Shown here piece after piece: positions 11,581-24,640 of a DNA stretch of 64,000 bases. Both the position numbers and the translations under genes were made by a program. Location: contig NC_092580.1 of assembly GCF_037975245.1 (NCBI RefSeq), positions 26,456,501-26,520,500 on the forward strand. Reading direction: 5' to 3'. The DNA comes from Apostichopus japonicus (taxonomy: Eukaryota > Echinodermata > Holothuroidea > Aspidochirotida > Stichopodidae). Each line of letters begins with the position of its first letter. Positions within the stretch are counted from its first letter, which is position 1. The notes under the pieces are model-generated. The model had not been told where the DNA came from and made no database searches. It saw only the letters and a list, made by a program, of their open reading frames with translations.

Positions 11581-14500
11581 GTACTTCCTCTTCTTGGCAG
11601 TGTTCATGTACGGTCGAGCAACCCATTCAGTATCCGCGGCAGCAGCTTGGTCTATGGTGCCAAGACGAATCTCATACACTGGATAAATTAAATATAAAAA
11701 TAGAAGCGTTAATTTCTATAACAGGGACTCGGACAAAATATGAACATGAGGATTTAAAATATCCAAATTTAAAAGTCATATTAACTTTTGTAAGTACATC
11801 ACACCATTCTTGCTTCTTTCTTGACTTGTGCAATAAGTACCTTGTTGAGTTAGAATGACCAATAACCTATTTCCTCTGTCAAACCAACTTGCTGACAAAA
11901 GCATCAAATTTCTCTCAATTGTTATAATCATAGCAAAGCACTCGTGTTGTAAGGGTACTGGTTCATAAAGGTTTTCACATTAAGAAAATTTTCCAATGTG
12001 CTGCGATGTTCTCAAGGTAACAACTAGCAAGATGAATTTTCTGTGAATATTTATATGGTGGAAGACAGCAATCGATAAACTCAGTCACTTTAACCTTGAT
12101 TATGTTTCTACGAGGAAGACAAAGATCATCAAAAGTTTAAAGCCCATGGCACAATCCAGGACTGATCACGACCCAACACAATTTGACCATCGTTATGAGG
12201 AAAATCTTGCATAGTTGGGCAGTGTGTGAGTGTATGTGTGCTAATAAATACATCTGACCAAGAGTTTGCCAATTCAAAATCACATCAGCTTCAGTCAGGG
12301 AAATGTGAACATGTAGCATTTTCCCGAATGGCAATCACCAGTGTGTTGCAGTATTCACAAATGTAACCAATCATGAGGGAATAATTTTGCATGTGACCTA
12401 AACCAGCTGCGGTCATGAACAGAAAACAATCGTTGTGTGCCCATCAGTCACCCAGTGTGGGTGGGTCAGTTGTAAGAGCATGGGTCTTCATGACTATCGA
12501 ACACCAGGTCAAAGTTGTCCGGTTGAGTTGGGTCGAGTTCAGTCAGGAACTTGTACGGGGCTGGCTTGACTCCCTCGAGGAAGATATCCAATGGAAACCA
12601 AGCATTACGAAAGATCAGTATGTCACAAGAATCAAAAACTATAAAAGCATGCTTTATATAGACAAAAGGATGCAAATCAAGAACTGGGAATTGGGGAATG
12701 ATGATCACTTACATTTCATTTCAAACCTTGGACCGACCTCCGTCAATTCGATGTTCTTTTGATCGGTCTTCTTGTAAGTGTGATGTCTGAGGGGAACAGA
12801 TGGCAAAATGACAAACACTTGCTAAAATGTTATAGTATACAGGCACACATGCAGCAGAATTACTGCTTGTCGTAGTAGAGAGTGGCTTGAGTTAGGAAAC
12901 TATACCCCATGGTTAGGTCCTTTTGACCACTACATCATGCATTATTAGTAAATGTCAAACCTGTCGTTATTCCATAGATCCCTGGTACTCAAAGTGGGGA
13001 TAGCCAAAAAGGTTTGCCAAAACGTTTCATAGAAAAGCGTGAACTAGGGTTGGGCGATATTTGCTTTTCAACGTCACGATAAATAGTTCAAATATTATCG
13101 CGATATTTCGATAATTTTTCCTCGAACAGAATTAGCGTAAATGTCAAGCTTTGAGTGGACGGAGAAAGAGAGATATATGGAGGGGACATTCAAAAGGAGT
13201 ATCTGAGTTTGTTATGAACTGTTCCCTTGAAAAGAAAAAAATAAATAACCACGGAAAATTTTAGTATTTTTGCGTGTCTGGCGATAACAAATTGGAAGTT
13301 GAGGATTCAAAATACTGACAACTTTTTAAATTTAAATTGTCACGAAACTGATGAAAATTTTAAAATGACAAGTTAGAGTAGCTATATTATGTGATAAAAT
13401 GAAAAGAATTTAATCTGTCTTAAAATCTTTAAAAAGTTTAACTTACAAAACTTTCGATATTTTGAAACAAACTACGTTCGGTAAAGACCCGTTTCTAGAC
13501 TGCCTAACAATGAACAGCGTGCATTATACGTACATCAGCTTACAACTGCAGTGTTTACCCCTACTTAAACATCAAGGTAGGCTACATGTGCTGCGAATTT
13601 TCCCAGGTACCTTGCCAAACAACCCCCCTGTCTAACACCTGTTTGTTAACATTTTTGGCACGTTTCCAAAAAAGTTCTCATGGATTTAACTATTTTGGCT
13701 CCACTCTAGAATTAATTAGGTCAGTCAATAAAGGATCAGTAAAGTTATGCGAAATATTCTCTTAGACGTTTAAGAAAAGTAGGTAAATATCCCTGTAACA
13801 CTAAGGTAAGTAAAACACACCTCAAGCCAACCGACTCTTCCGCATGAACAAAACGATCTATTCCCCATGATACATGAGGCACAGTCTATACCATACACAC
13901 ATAGCACGATATCTAGGCCCCAATAGCTACAGTATGGCCATCTTTATGGAAGTAAACCTTTCAATCCCATGTTTTAGGCCACTTGGCATGATTAACTAAA
14001 TGCTAAATATTGTTTCCATGTCCTTGTAGAAAACGTCAACTTCGCAAAATACAATTAGTTTTGTTTTAACGTGAGATCCGTAACCGACGAAGTGGTTAGG
14101 CTATTTACTATACACTTAACTATGGTAGGATATTAATTTTTCCTTTTTTGGGGGAAATTCTAGAAAATACTTTCTTTTCCCCCCGGTTAACACCAGATGT
14201 GGTCTTATGGTTTATTCATAAATGGGTGTACTAGAGCCTTGTTTACATGACATTAGTTGCATTTAGCACGATATGCCAGTTTCGCGTGAATTTTTTGAAA
14301 GTATTTTGCTCGATCTTTCGTAAAATTTGAAAGGTGTACCAACTTACTGTTCGTACACAATTGGTAATTTTTCTACTTATTTTCAGAGTTTTTTCCTCTA
14401 TACAGTCAATGTTGTAAAGGACGATTTTTATTTTACCAAGTTCGAAAGTCAGTAAATGAAGTTGATAAACTTTATTTCTTTTCAACTTTCCTAACCATGG

Positions 14501-17500
14501 AATGCCAGAACAACATTTAGGCCTACACATAAAACGGAAAAAGAATAATCGCATTTAAAAAAAATTATCGTCATATGTTCAATCCTCAAAAAATATAGTC
14601 TTGAAAAAAAATTATTGCAATAATAATAATTTTCGATAAATCGCCCAACCCTAGCGTGAACATATTATATTACATTATGACACCATTTTGCAACTAAGCT
14701 TCATTTCAGGGTAACAGTGCTAGCTTTGTTGACATCTGTTCTTGCATGTATATTACTCTCTGACCACATGATATAATTAATTGTGTCAAATAACTGTGTT
14801 TATGACTAGGGCTTAATTTCGGATATATGCTTCACTCATTTTGGCACATTTTGCACTAATCAATTATTCGGAGTTTCAAGCTTCCAGAAGGATTTTCATT
14901 TCCACCAGAATCATAAAATATCATGTTTACTAACCTGAACGATATAACATCATCTTGATTTACAAAAGTCATAACTCTCTTGCTGTCTTCCTTTGGCACT
15001 GGAAACAAGTACTTCAAAATATTCTTCACCTAACAGATAGACAAAAAGGGAAAATGTTGCAAAACCATTACATCTGCATACTGTTAATCGCTTACCTGGA
15101 CAATATTTTTTTAGCGCATTAAATTGATTAAAATCCAGAATGCAAAAATGCATAGTGGTTTCAATGATGTTTCTACATGAATCTGACGTAATGTTTAGTG
15201 AGGGTGTACATCATACTTGATATTAGGAATACAGTGAAAAGCAGTGCGATGTGACAAAAAATAAATTCACAATGACACAGGCTGTCCTGAAAATGACCAT
15301 TGACCTCAACAACAAGCTTCTTGTACTTAATGCGATAGATACATCAACATACTAAATATTACATCAGTCGTTGTAGAAATATTACAGTGTAACACATGGT
15401 TTCACAATCTGACCCCTGGTGAACTCAAATGACCACTGACCGTCTTGTACTCAATGTGGTACAATTACATACCAAATATGCAATCTGTCCAAGCTTCCCT
15501 TACGATATTATGTTTAGGAAGATGTGTTAGTGTGGAGAGACAGGTAAGAGGGGAGTGAAGTAAATGTTTGGCATTTGCTGATATCAAATGACCTTTGACC
15601 TCCACCAAAAGCAATAATGGGCTCCTTAAATTTAATATGGTACATCTACAAACCAAATATGAGATCTGTCCTTTCTTACAATATCATGTTAACAAGGTTG
15701 TCACGATTTTACCTGTTGTCCCCAAATGACCTTTGACCTACACCAAAAACATTAGGCTTCCTGTACTCAATGTGGTAGTTCTACATACTAAATATGAATT
15801 GGTCCGACCTTCCCTTCTTGAGATACCGTGTTTACAAGGTTTTCACAATTTGACCCCTGCTGACCCTAAATGACCTCCACAGAAAACAATAGGCTTCTTG
15901 TGCTTAATGTGGTACATTAACACACTAAATATGAGGTTTGCCCAACATTCCTTTCTTGAGATATCTTGTTTACAAGGATTTTCACAATTTGATCCCTGGT
16001 TACCCCAAATGACCTTTGACCTCCACAGAAAACAATAGGCTTCTTGTACTCAATGTGGTACATCTACACACAAAACATGAAGTTGGTCCGACATTCCCTT
16101 CTTGAGATATCGTGTTTACAAGCTGGGCGTCACAAACGCACACACGAACACACAATCACCATCACATAGATTCCTTGAGCCTTTGACAAGGAATCAAAAA
16201 AGTGATTCATCTTTAACTCCCACTGCAATGTCTTTTGTTGACATCCAAAGCAAACGAGATTATCAAAGACACTCAAAGGTAAAAACAACTCAAATGTTGA
16301 TCTGTAAATGTAACATGACAGAGATAAGAGATAACAGAGATGATCTCAATTGGAAACTTCCCTACACACACTTAAAGTGTAGATAACTCACCCGTTCCCC
16401 TAGTCTGGAGTTAAACTGATGAAACACAAGATGAGGATACACTTCGGACATGTTGCCAATCTTTGGTATATCGTGTCTCATTACTGGATTAAGAAGAGTG
16501 AATAATGCCGTCGGCCCGTAAGGTAGATGACAGATCTGTAAACCATCTGCAAAAATGATGAAATATTTGAAAAATATAAAGAAAACTGTACAATCTCTTT
16601 AAAAAGTGAGCACATTTGGCAGAAGATAAGATGAGCACTCCTCGAAGCAAAAATATTACTTGGTTTCTGTCGTACCTTTTTCTTTCCTTATGTGGGTAGA
16701 AATGAAGAACAAAACTGTCAGAAGAAGTATTATGGTTATGAAAAGGGCTTAAACAAGTTAACCCATATGTTTACTTGTATATTAACCACTACAAGTACTA
16801 AACAAGTTGATATGGATCTCTCCTCCACACTTGCATCATATGGAAATTGCTACAAGAAATTAATGAAATACCAACAGTAAAAACCAACAGTGAAAACTCT
16901 GTATTTAAAGATAGCTTTCATTAACAAATTACCTGGTACACCTCTGTGTTCATGAACGATGATGAAATCTGTCACATCGTTGGCCCTGCATGCCTGCAAC
17001 AGTTGACCAATGTCATAGTTACCCCTGTTTAGCCTCTGGGCATTTGGAAATATCAACTTCAGCTCCTGAGTAAAGAATGAAGATGAATCTGGAAATTATA
17101 ATATCTATTTCTTATAAATTTGTAAGTTTTGGAAAAGGGAAAAACAGAAATAATGGTCAAGGAGTCACTCAATAGTACTAAACAGACATTCTAGTGGCAA
17201 AAAAGTATGACGCTTTATACGGACAAGAAAAATATTCCACATGGTTAGCTGAAAACCCCCATCTCAATATATTGTCCCTAACTCCAGATATGGTTGATTG
17301 AATGGAACCTATTTTGGCTGGCTAAACTCTCAGTTCTTCCAGGGAGTGGATCACAGTAGGTGGTCTGTGATGTTGCAGCTTTCTGCAAAAGCTTTACTTT
17401 CCTATCATAATCTTCATTTCCATTTATCCTTTAAGCCTGATACATTTGGAATTTTTGCTTTAGCTATCAAGGCTCTCTTTTGTGGGTAATACTACTTTCC

Positions 17501-19829
17501 TCTGTGAATAAGTGAGTTAAATATTAAAAATATTATAGAAATAAAGAAAAAATCATTCTCAGCTGAACAGCTGTGATGACATCATTTCCCTCTGGTGTTG
17601 CCAGATGCATTCACAATTTGTCACGAAAATTTGAAAATTTCATATTACTTGGATACAAATGTTCTGAGGATGAGGTGTTGACCTAAACATGCTGCAAATT
17701 CCAGCAATTTTACTACTAAGGAAGCAATATAAGCCACCGGAATATCCCTAAAATCACTTGGGACAACTTTACTCTTAGAGCTGGGCAAAGTGCTATTTGA
17801 CTGGCACAACTTGACAAGTGAAAAGCATGCTGTAGGTTACCGGCAATGCTTTCAAACTTTAGAGTGTTGAAAGGTTGACAATGCTTCATATTTGGAGGCA
17901 TTGACCCTCCGATGCTTTTCCAGTATGTAACGGTGAGCTAACCATTTCACGGGATGATAAATAGTCAATCTGCACTGCACACAAGTGACCTGTGTTTAAC
18001 TTTTCAGTATATTTTTGAGGCAGACATTTTCACCTGTGGCTGAGAAGAAGAGGATCTCTTTCAACGAGACAGCTTTTGCTGGAAATTCAGTCACACATCT
18101 TTACTTTCCCTTCCAGTTCAAGAATCAAGATAAACTTTGCCAAGATTGAAAGTTTATCATAACTACATAATGATAAACGGAAAACACTGGAAATTTTATC
18201 AAACGATAGAGCAAAGAAATTTGAGTCTAACCATTCACAAGTCCTGTAATCCTCACATCACTAAATTAAATCCTGTTTTCAACCAGCAAATTTTGTTGGT
18301 CTTTCAAATTATCTTTTCCCAGTTAACGTAACCCTGACGCAATGTGGGCGTCCATGTGAGAATAAATCAAACCAAACTGAATCCCTTCCATACCTTTGCA
18401 AACTGCTTAAGCTTTGAACTAGGATCCCTGGACGTCGTCAGCATGATTTTGGGATCCTCGACGCCTGCCCAACGGTATTCATCATCGATGTGGTTGAGTT
18501 CTGAAGAAAACCAGAAATGAAGGATGACCAAAAGATGGAGCTACCACATCCTCAGGAGTATGGACAGACAAGCAGCCATAACTATTACGGCAAGGACTTT
18601 CACTGTCTCGGACTACATCATAACATTTGCTATAAACGCAGCCAAATCTGAATACAATATATTGCGAGTCATTTTATCTGGCACATGGTGTATTATGCCT
18701 AGTGCAAAACGTCAGGTGCATATGTTACGCCTTTCTTCAATACACTTTTCATTCTTCTCTTATAATACATACAACTACACAAAACATCACAGAATTGCAA
18801 TGCAAAAATTTAATCACCAATTTATGGCCTTAAAAGGATAAAACCTAAGCAACAGAGATTTCAGGTTTATACAATAGGAGCAGAGAAGCCAATAAAACAT
18901 TTAAAAAAAAAAACCCAAAACAACTAAGACTGGTTTATTATCGCTCAAGTTGTTGCCTCACCTTCACCGCCTTCGTCATCATAGGCAAGTGACTTCTGTA
19001 ATTTTAAGGCTTCCTTCTGTAAGGCCGTTGGGATTTCTTTATTATCTGTTCAGACCAAAAAGAGAAACTGGAGGTAAATCAGACACATGTCAAACAGCAT
19101 TGTGAGGATACCAAGGTATCTAACAAGTTTCATTCATTATGTTCTTAGCAAGACTGGCTTGTCTTACACATGGATTAACAACATCAAGTGGTGGTGTAAT
19201 TACTTTCTGGGGAAAATGTTTACATATTTGACAATACGTTCTAATGGTAACAGTATAAATTGTGCTGAAGTAATGGCTGTGCTCAAAGAACAGTACTTCA
19301 AAAGATACAATAAAATACTAAATCCATGAAGCTTAGATAGCATCTGGTGTGTTTTCACAGTCAATGCAATTTCTTAAATCACCCCCACCCTTCCCCTTCC
19401 CACACCCGAACTCGATCACCACTCAAAGAGTACAAAGAAACTCAAAAGTTCCCTTCAAAACCCTTTACCACTACTTGTTAACTCTGGGCAACAGACACCC
19501 ACCATTAACAGAAGTGGCAGGTCATCTATATTTAGATTTTGTTCTTTACATTTGAACAGTACCACTGAGCAAAATGCAACACAACAAAAGCTTTCCTCAA
19601 ATGATGCGGCAAAAACAGTACATGATTTGCTTGAAAGTAGAATGCCCTAATTGCTGCATTTATCCTCATGATCCTTCCAGACTTTGACAAAACTTAAGTT
19701 ATTCATAGTATCCTATTCACCATCTAAGGCATCTTTGAGCTGTCTCTTCCTTTCAGAAGTAGCTCTCTGTTGTTCTTCCAAGGATTTCCGGTACAAATAC
19801 TCCCTTCTTAACCTGGCTTGACGTCTTAA
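11566..19829 (-). CDS. IMP4: IMP4, U3 small nucleolar ribonucleoprotein (Brix domain), exons 2-9
   Basis: IMP4 is a nucleolar protein of the U3 snoRNP in the small-subunit processome and acts in early 18S pre-rRNA cleavage. Eight minus-strand exons join in frame with GT-AG borders: 19829-19721, 19045-18962, 18500-18394, 17065-16933, 16546-16392, 15029-14935, 12786-12713 and 11678-11566 (stop TGA 11568-11566). The N-terminal exon reads LRRQARLRREYLYRKS, the family signature. Then come DDEYRWAGVEDPK and TSRDPSSKLKQFAK, which open the Brix domain, followed by IFPNAQRLNRGNYD, VTDFIIVHEHRGVP, ICHLPYGPTALF, MRHDIPKIGNMSE, YLFPVPKEDSKRV, TDQKNIELTEVGPRFEMK and the end LYEIRLGTIDQ...KRKYLSTE. The spliced product is about 290-296 residues; human IMP4 has 291. 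Introns hold transposon copies (13045-14653, 20173-21675) and a ~140-bp array. The last exon abuts an 88-bp minisatellite. Exon 1 is uncertain and listed separately. Confidence 0.95.
12800..13036. other. IMP4 intron sequence
   Basis: This is part of the IMP4 intron between the exons ending at 12786 and starting at 14935 on the minus strand. It lies just left of the inserted transposon and shows nothing else recognisable. Confidence 0.4.
13045..14653. mobile_element. 1.6-kb hAT-like DNA element (full length) in IMP4 intron
   Basis: The terminal inverted repeats are TAGGGTTGGGCGAT at both ends, and the flanks carry an exact 8-bp duplication GCGTGAAC (13037-13044 and 14654-14661). No transposase is recognisable, so it is probably nonautonomous. 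A second, left-truncated copy lies at 20173-21675. A minus-strand ORF of about 100 codons (14243-14554) is retained in both copies (21241-21546), but it matches no family I know and may be chance. Confidence 0.9.
15290..16130. repeat. ~140-bp tandem array in IMP4 intron
   Basis: Five or so units recur at about 139-142 bp (TGACCTTTGACC at 15589, 15728, a shortened form near 15868, and 16010). Each has the phrases CAATAGGCTTCTTGTACTC, AATGTGGTACATCTACA and CTTGAGATATCGTGTTTACA. Single diverged units occur near 47385, 58120, 59400 and, inverted, 61640, so the unit is a dispersed family that has also expanded locally. Confidence 0.75.
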
Positions 19830-20172
19830 CTGTTGAGGAAAGAAAGTGAGTAAGAAGTTATAAAATTAAGTACTAAAAAGAGTTTAATTATATTACACTA
19901 CACGATTGAAATCTTTGCAAGAAAAAAGAAAGTTGATTCTTTGGGATGGTCTTTATTCATAGAAAAATGAAAGTCTGCACTTGTACCCTAAGATATTTTA
20001 CCAAATTTATGTAATTGGGGTTGTTGTTGTTGTTACTGATTGAAGATATGTTGAGCTGCAGAAGTAATAGAATGCTAGTATGTACAGTACATCTTTTGAT
20101 GCCAGGATGAGAGAAAGTTCAATTTCTTAGGCTGACTAAGGCCTAATTAATCGATGATCATCAACAAACAAA

Positions 20173-21675
20173 GTCGAGGATTCAAAATACTGACAACTTT
20201 TTAATTTAAATTGTCACGAAACTGATGAAAATTTTAAAAAGACATGTTAGAGTAGCTATATTATGTGATAAAATGAAAAGAATTTAATCTGTCTTACAAT
20301 CTTTAAAATGTTTAACTTACAAAACTTTCGATATTATGAAACAATTAAAGTAAAGACCCGTTTCTAGACTGCCTAACAATGAACAACGTGCACTATACGT
20401 ACATCAGTTTACAACTGCAGTGTTTACCCCTACTGAAATATCACGGTAGGCTACATGTGTTGCGAATTTTCCAGGTACCTTGCCAAACAACCCCCTGTCT
20501 AACACCTGTTTGTTAAAATTTTTGGCACGTTTCCCAAAAACTTTTCATGGAGTAAACTATTTTGGCTCCACTCTAGAAATAATTAGGTCAGTCAATAAAG
20601 GATCGGTAAATTTATGCGAAATATTATTTTAGATGTTCAAGAAAAGTAGAAAATATCCCCGTAACATTAAGGTAAGTAAATCACACCTCAAGCCAACCGA
20701 CTCCACCGCATGAACAAAACAATCTGTTCCCCATGATACACGAGGCACAGTCTATACCATGCAGACATAGCACGATATCTAGGCCCCAATAGCTACAGTA
20801 CGACCATCTTTATGGAAGTAAACCTTTTAATCCCATGTTTTAGGCCACTTGGCATGGTTTATGCTAAATATTGTTTCCATGTCCTTGTAGTAAACGTCAA
20901 CTTCGCAAAATACAATTAGTTGTGTTTTTGTTGTGACGTGAGATCTGTAACCGACGAAGTGGTTAGGCTATTTACTATACACTTTACTATGGTACAGTAG
21001 GATACGAATTTTCCTTTTTTGGGGGGGAAATTCTAGAAAATACTTTCCCCCCTGCTTAACACCAGATGTGGTCTTATGGTTTATTCATAAATGGGTGAAC
21101 TAGAGCCTTGTTTACATGACATTAGTTGCATTCAACACGATATACCAGTTTCGCGTGAATTTTTCGAAAGTATTTCGCTCGATTTTAACACCAGATGTGG
21201 TCTTATGGTTTATTCATAAATAGGTGAGCTAGAGCCTTGTTTACATGACATTAGTTGCATTCAACACGATATACCAGTTTCGCGTGAATTTTTCGGAAGT
21301 ATTTCGCTCGATCTTTCGTAAAATTTGAAAGGTGTACCAACGTACTGTTCGTACACAATTGGTAATTTCTCTACTGATTTTCAGATTTTTTTCCTCTAAA
21401 CAGTCAATGTTGTAAAGGACGGGCTTTTTTTTACAAAGTTCAAAAGTCAGTAAATGAAGTCGATAAACTTTATTTCTTTTCAACTTTCTTAACCATGGAT
21501 TGCTAGAATAACATTTACACATGAAACGGAAAAAGGATAACCGCATTTTTTCCCCACATTTATCAAATTTCTTTCACAAGAAATTATCATCATATGTTCA
21601 ATCCTCAAAAAATATCGTCTTGAAAAAAAATTATCGCGATAATAATAATTTTCGATATATGGCCCAACCCTAGTT
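20173..21675. mobile_element. second, 5'-truncated copy of the 13-kb hAT-like element
   Basis: The sequence from GAGGATTCAAAATACTGAC to the right terminal repeat GGCCCAACCCTA matches 13307-14653 closely, with small indels. The left roughly 260 bp and the left inverted repeat are missing. An internal ~129-bp tandem duplication is unique to this copy (TTAACACCAGATGTGG at 21056 and 21185). It lies in IMP4 intron 1. Confidence 0.85.
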
Positions 21676-21679
21676 TTAA

Positions 21680-22265
21680 CCATTAAATATTACAAAAATT
21701 CACAGATCTCTTATGGCTATGATGGTTAGATTTCGGCAACAAAACCCCTCCATTGCAGTGAATCGCAGCATGACATAGCAATTTCAAAGTTGCATTATAA
21801 GTCAAAAGTATACAGTAACATCTAGATAATCATTTCAAACTTGTGTTTGTGTTGTATGGGTATTATACATAATAACACTTAAAAAGCTCAGGTAACCTGG
21901 GGCAATACCTTAGGAGCAACTACTCACCAATAATGGCACAATATTTAGCGAAAATACAAAAATTGAATATTTTGGCATTTTTTAAGTTATTCTAATTCCA
22001 TTATACAATGTTGTAATACCCTAATTTTGTTATTACTTGTTCCATGGGGTAAGCTTTATATGTTCCTGTTATAGGAGGGTAGTTGGATGTTAAGTTGCTG
22101 AGAAATAGGCGCTCAAAATTCAAGAAAATGCTAAAGTGTCACTTGACCTGCAAACTGTGAAATTTCAAACGGTTATAAATCGGTCAATTTTGAAGCAATG
22201 CGACTGAAATTTTAACAGTATCCTTGTTTAAAGGGTGTGAAGAATTGCGCAAATAGAAACGTGTA
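21680..22265. other. IMP4 intron 1 sequence
   Basis: AT-rich sequence with no exon or repeat that I recognise. Confidence 0.35.
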
Positions 22266-22269
22266 ATGC

Positions 22270-22490
22270 CCGTAATCTGACCTACAGTAGTTTTGAATGA
22301 GGTGTAACAGAAGTGTTAGACACCACCATCGATCCCAGAAAATACACACACACAGCTTGCAACCATCGGTAATTAGACACTAGTGTACAGTAAGTACATA
22401 CAGCTGCGGTAAATACCCACAGCACAGTGTACAAACAATACAGCGATGGACATCTCACATTCTCAGGTCCAGCTAAAGATAACAATTGGT
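22270..22490. repeat. ~200-bp dispersed repeat (inverted copy at 35930-36145)
   Basis: The segment with TAATTAGACACTAGTGT, AGCGATGGACAT and AACAGAAGTGTTAGACAC recurs in reverse orientation at 35930-36145 with scattered changes. No coding function is evident; short ORFs here are chance. Confidence 0.75.
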
Positions 22491-23194
22491 GTAACGTTTC
22501 AATACTGTAATGTCTGCATTTTGTAGCGACAGGAACAAAACGTCACTTGCAAGCAACGGAACGTTAACCTTTTCAGATGGCCGCACGCTGTTTTGGGCGA
22601 TTTTTCAATGCCTTTAATGGTGTACATGTAGTTCTATTGTCAATGTCACAGTCTACAAGTCCAAACTTTGTACTGGAAAATGCTGCACTGGAATAGTAAA
22701 GGAATGATAATTCAAATTACATGATAATTCCCAAGTAGGAAATTGTCAATGCTATGACTGGATCATGGATGTCCATATCTTTCACCTATTCTTGATCAAT
22801 GATGTGTAGCCTACCAATGTTTACTTGGTTAGGCCCTGCCTAACTGTGCCACTGTCAGTCAGCTTGGACATAGAAATACATTGCAGATATTTATATGCTA
22901 AAGCTGTAATTTGAGGAAATATGTAAACATAATTTTTCATTTCCTTGTCTGTATAGAATTAGGCCTAAGGTCCAAGGCCTAAGTTTGGTTAGTTTGGTTC
23001 GTAGTTCTTTTGGTAGCCTAGCCTAATGAGTAACGTTAGGTCTACACAATTCTATATGCCAAAGTTAAGCCAGGCTAGATTGTACTTGAAACGTTAGGTT
23101 AGGTTTTCTCATTTCATAGATTTCTTGGAAATCGTTAACATCTCAAGACTGCTAAGGATTGATTCACACTCGGTGTCGGAGAACTATAACTTAC

Positions 23195-23197
23195 CAT
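23195..23197 (-). CDS. IMP4: IMP4 exon 1, candidate A (initiator codon only)
   Basis: On the minus strand GAAAATG is followed immediately by a consensus donor GTAAGT (23194-23189). Joined in phase 0 to the exon starting at 19829 it gives MLRRQARLRREYLYRK, exactly the N-terminus usual for this family, and a 290-residue protein. Against it, a chance ATG|GTAAGT in a 5-kb intron is possible, and the sequence upstream does not look promoter-like. Confidence 0.45.
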
Positions 23198-23349
23198 TTT
23201 CAAAAGAATTTGATATAAATGTGTGCTTCACTGTTAGGAAAGGCTGTATAATTTATCAATACATAAACACCATGTGGGATCCATCGGCGTGTACATTAGC
23301 CTCGATGGTGGGATCAGCTGTGTGTAATAGCCAAGGCCTCCATACCTGA

Positions 23350-24084
23350 GTGACAGTCTAGTGACTGCACCTATAATCATCCAACATCCAATGAAATCTT
23401 GCTATTCCTTAAAATGTTCTAGGCTCCGCCCAAAAACATGGCAGACCCATATACGCATATAAGTGTGGATACCAACAGGAATTATTTGAAAGATAACGTT
23501 GAAACTGAAAAGAGAGTTTTGTTTTTAATGAAACCCCCATTAATTACTCCTTTCTAACATCGTACAAACCTACTCCTAAGTGTACCGTAACGATATGAGC
23601 ACATATAACATACAAGGTATTGAAAGACTCAGTGATACACCTGAGGGTCTCATGTAAAGGCATCCTTTCTATGCTAGGCGTTTCCTGCATGATTGACAGT
23701 GTCAATCAATTTGATTGACACTTCATACGGTACTGCCGAAAAATTCAATAAATCAGTGTTAAAATCATTCTGGTTTTCGTTTAGATTATTGTATCGCAAA
23801 ATTTTGAATATTTCTCATCAAATACATTTAAGAAATTTAGTCTTTAGCGATTCCTGAGAAAAATTAAGATTGCATGAAACCTCTAGTGTGGTTTGCTGTA
23901 GGTTTCATGAAGGTAGTCACGCGCATAAGAGGTAGCATACAAAAAGTACATGGCGCTACAAGGCAGGTGGGACACAAAATTACACACAAAGATTTTAACT
24001 CCCAGCGTACGAAAAATGATCAAAGGATGTAGGAATGTAATTGACTTAACAATTATGTAACAAATGTTTGGCGTTAATGGGAGT
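23350..24084. other. intron 1 / upstream sequence
   Basis: Nothing recognisable apart from AT-rich unique-looking sequence. Confidence 0.35.
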
Positions 24085-24290
24085 TTTTCAGCATTTATAC
24101 TTTGAATTATGCACTACATGAAACCCTTTGAAAGACATGTTGAGCGTCTCATGCGGCATGAAACCCCTGAGAGACGTGTTGGGCGTCTCGTGGATGGTGC
24201 GTGAAACCCTTGGAAACAGGCTGAGCGTCTCATGCAGCATGAAACCTCTGAGAGACGTGTTGAGCGTCTCGTGCACTACATGAAACCCAT
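24085..24290. repeat. ~43-bp tandem repeat
   Basis: Four diverged units carry CATGAAACCC, GAGAGACGTGTTG and GCGTCTC. Each unit contains near-palindromic GAGACG/CGTCTC parts. The minus-strand ORF across it (repeats of HETLNTSLRGF) is a product of the repeat. Confidence 0.75.
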
Positions 24291-24540
24291 TTACTAACAG
24301 TGTTATTTCATGCAGAACACATTTTAATTAGAAAACAATCAAAGCAAAATGTAAAATAGTCTTCAATTTATTTTATACAACCAAAACAGAGCTTAGAGAC
24401 AAAAAAGTTTAAAAAAATTCAAGTTCTACTTTACAGAACAATAATTAAGATTGAGAGAAATATGAAATTTGCCATAGGATTTGAATAACTGTTTAAATCT
24501 ATATCAGACCCTAACCACAGTTGACTTTTGTATGCGCTAA

Positions 24541-24640
24541 TCAGGGGCATAGCCAGGATTTGTAGTTGTAGGCACGACTATCAGAGCCGTCTCTATATAC
24601 GGCTCTGACGACTATCTGAGCGGAGCGCCACTATCGTGTG
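24541..24640. repeat. transposon-end fragment with GCGGAGCGCCA core
   Basis: The stretch begins CAGGGGCATAGCCAGG, like the outer ends of the 8-bp-TSD elements elsewhere, and contains CTATCTGAGCGGAGCGCCAC, the reverse of the core at 590. A short palindrome (AGAGCCGTC...GACGGCTCT-like) sits between them. No second end was found. Confidence 0.5.

Noticed and set aside
12070-12140. C/D box snoRNA in the IMP4 intron
   Set aside because: A TGATGA and a CTGA are about 50 bp apart on the minus strand, but there is no terminal stem and the C box context is poor.
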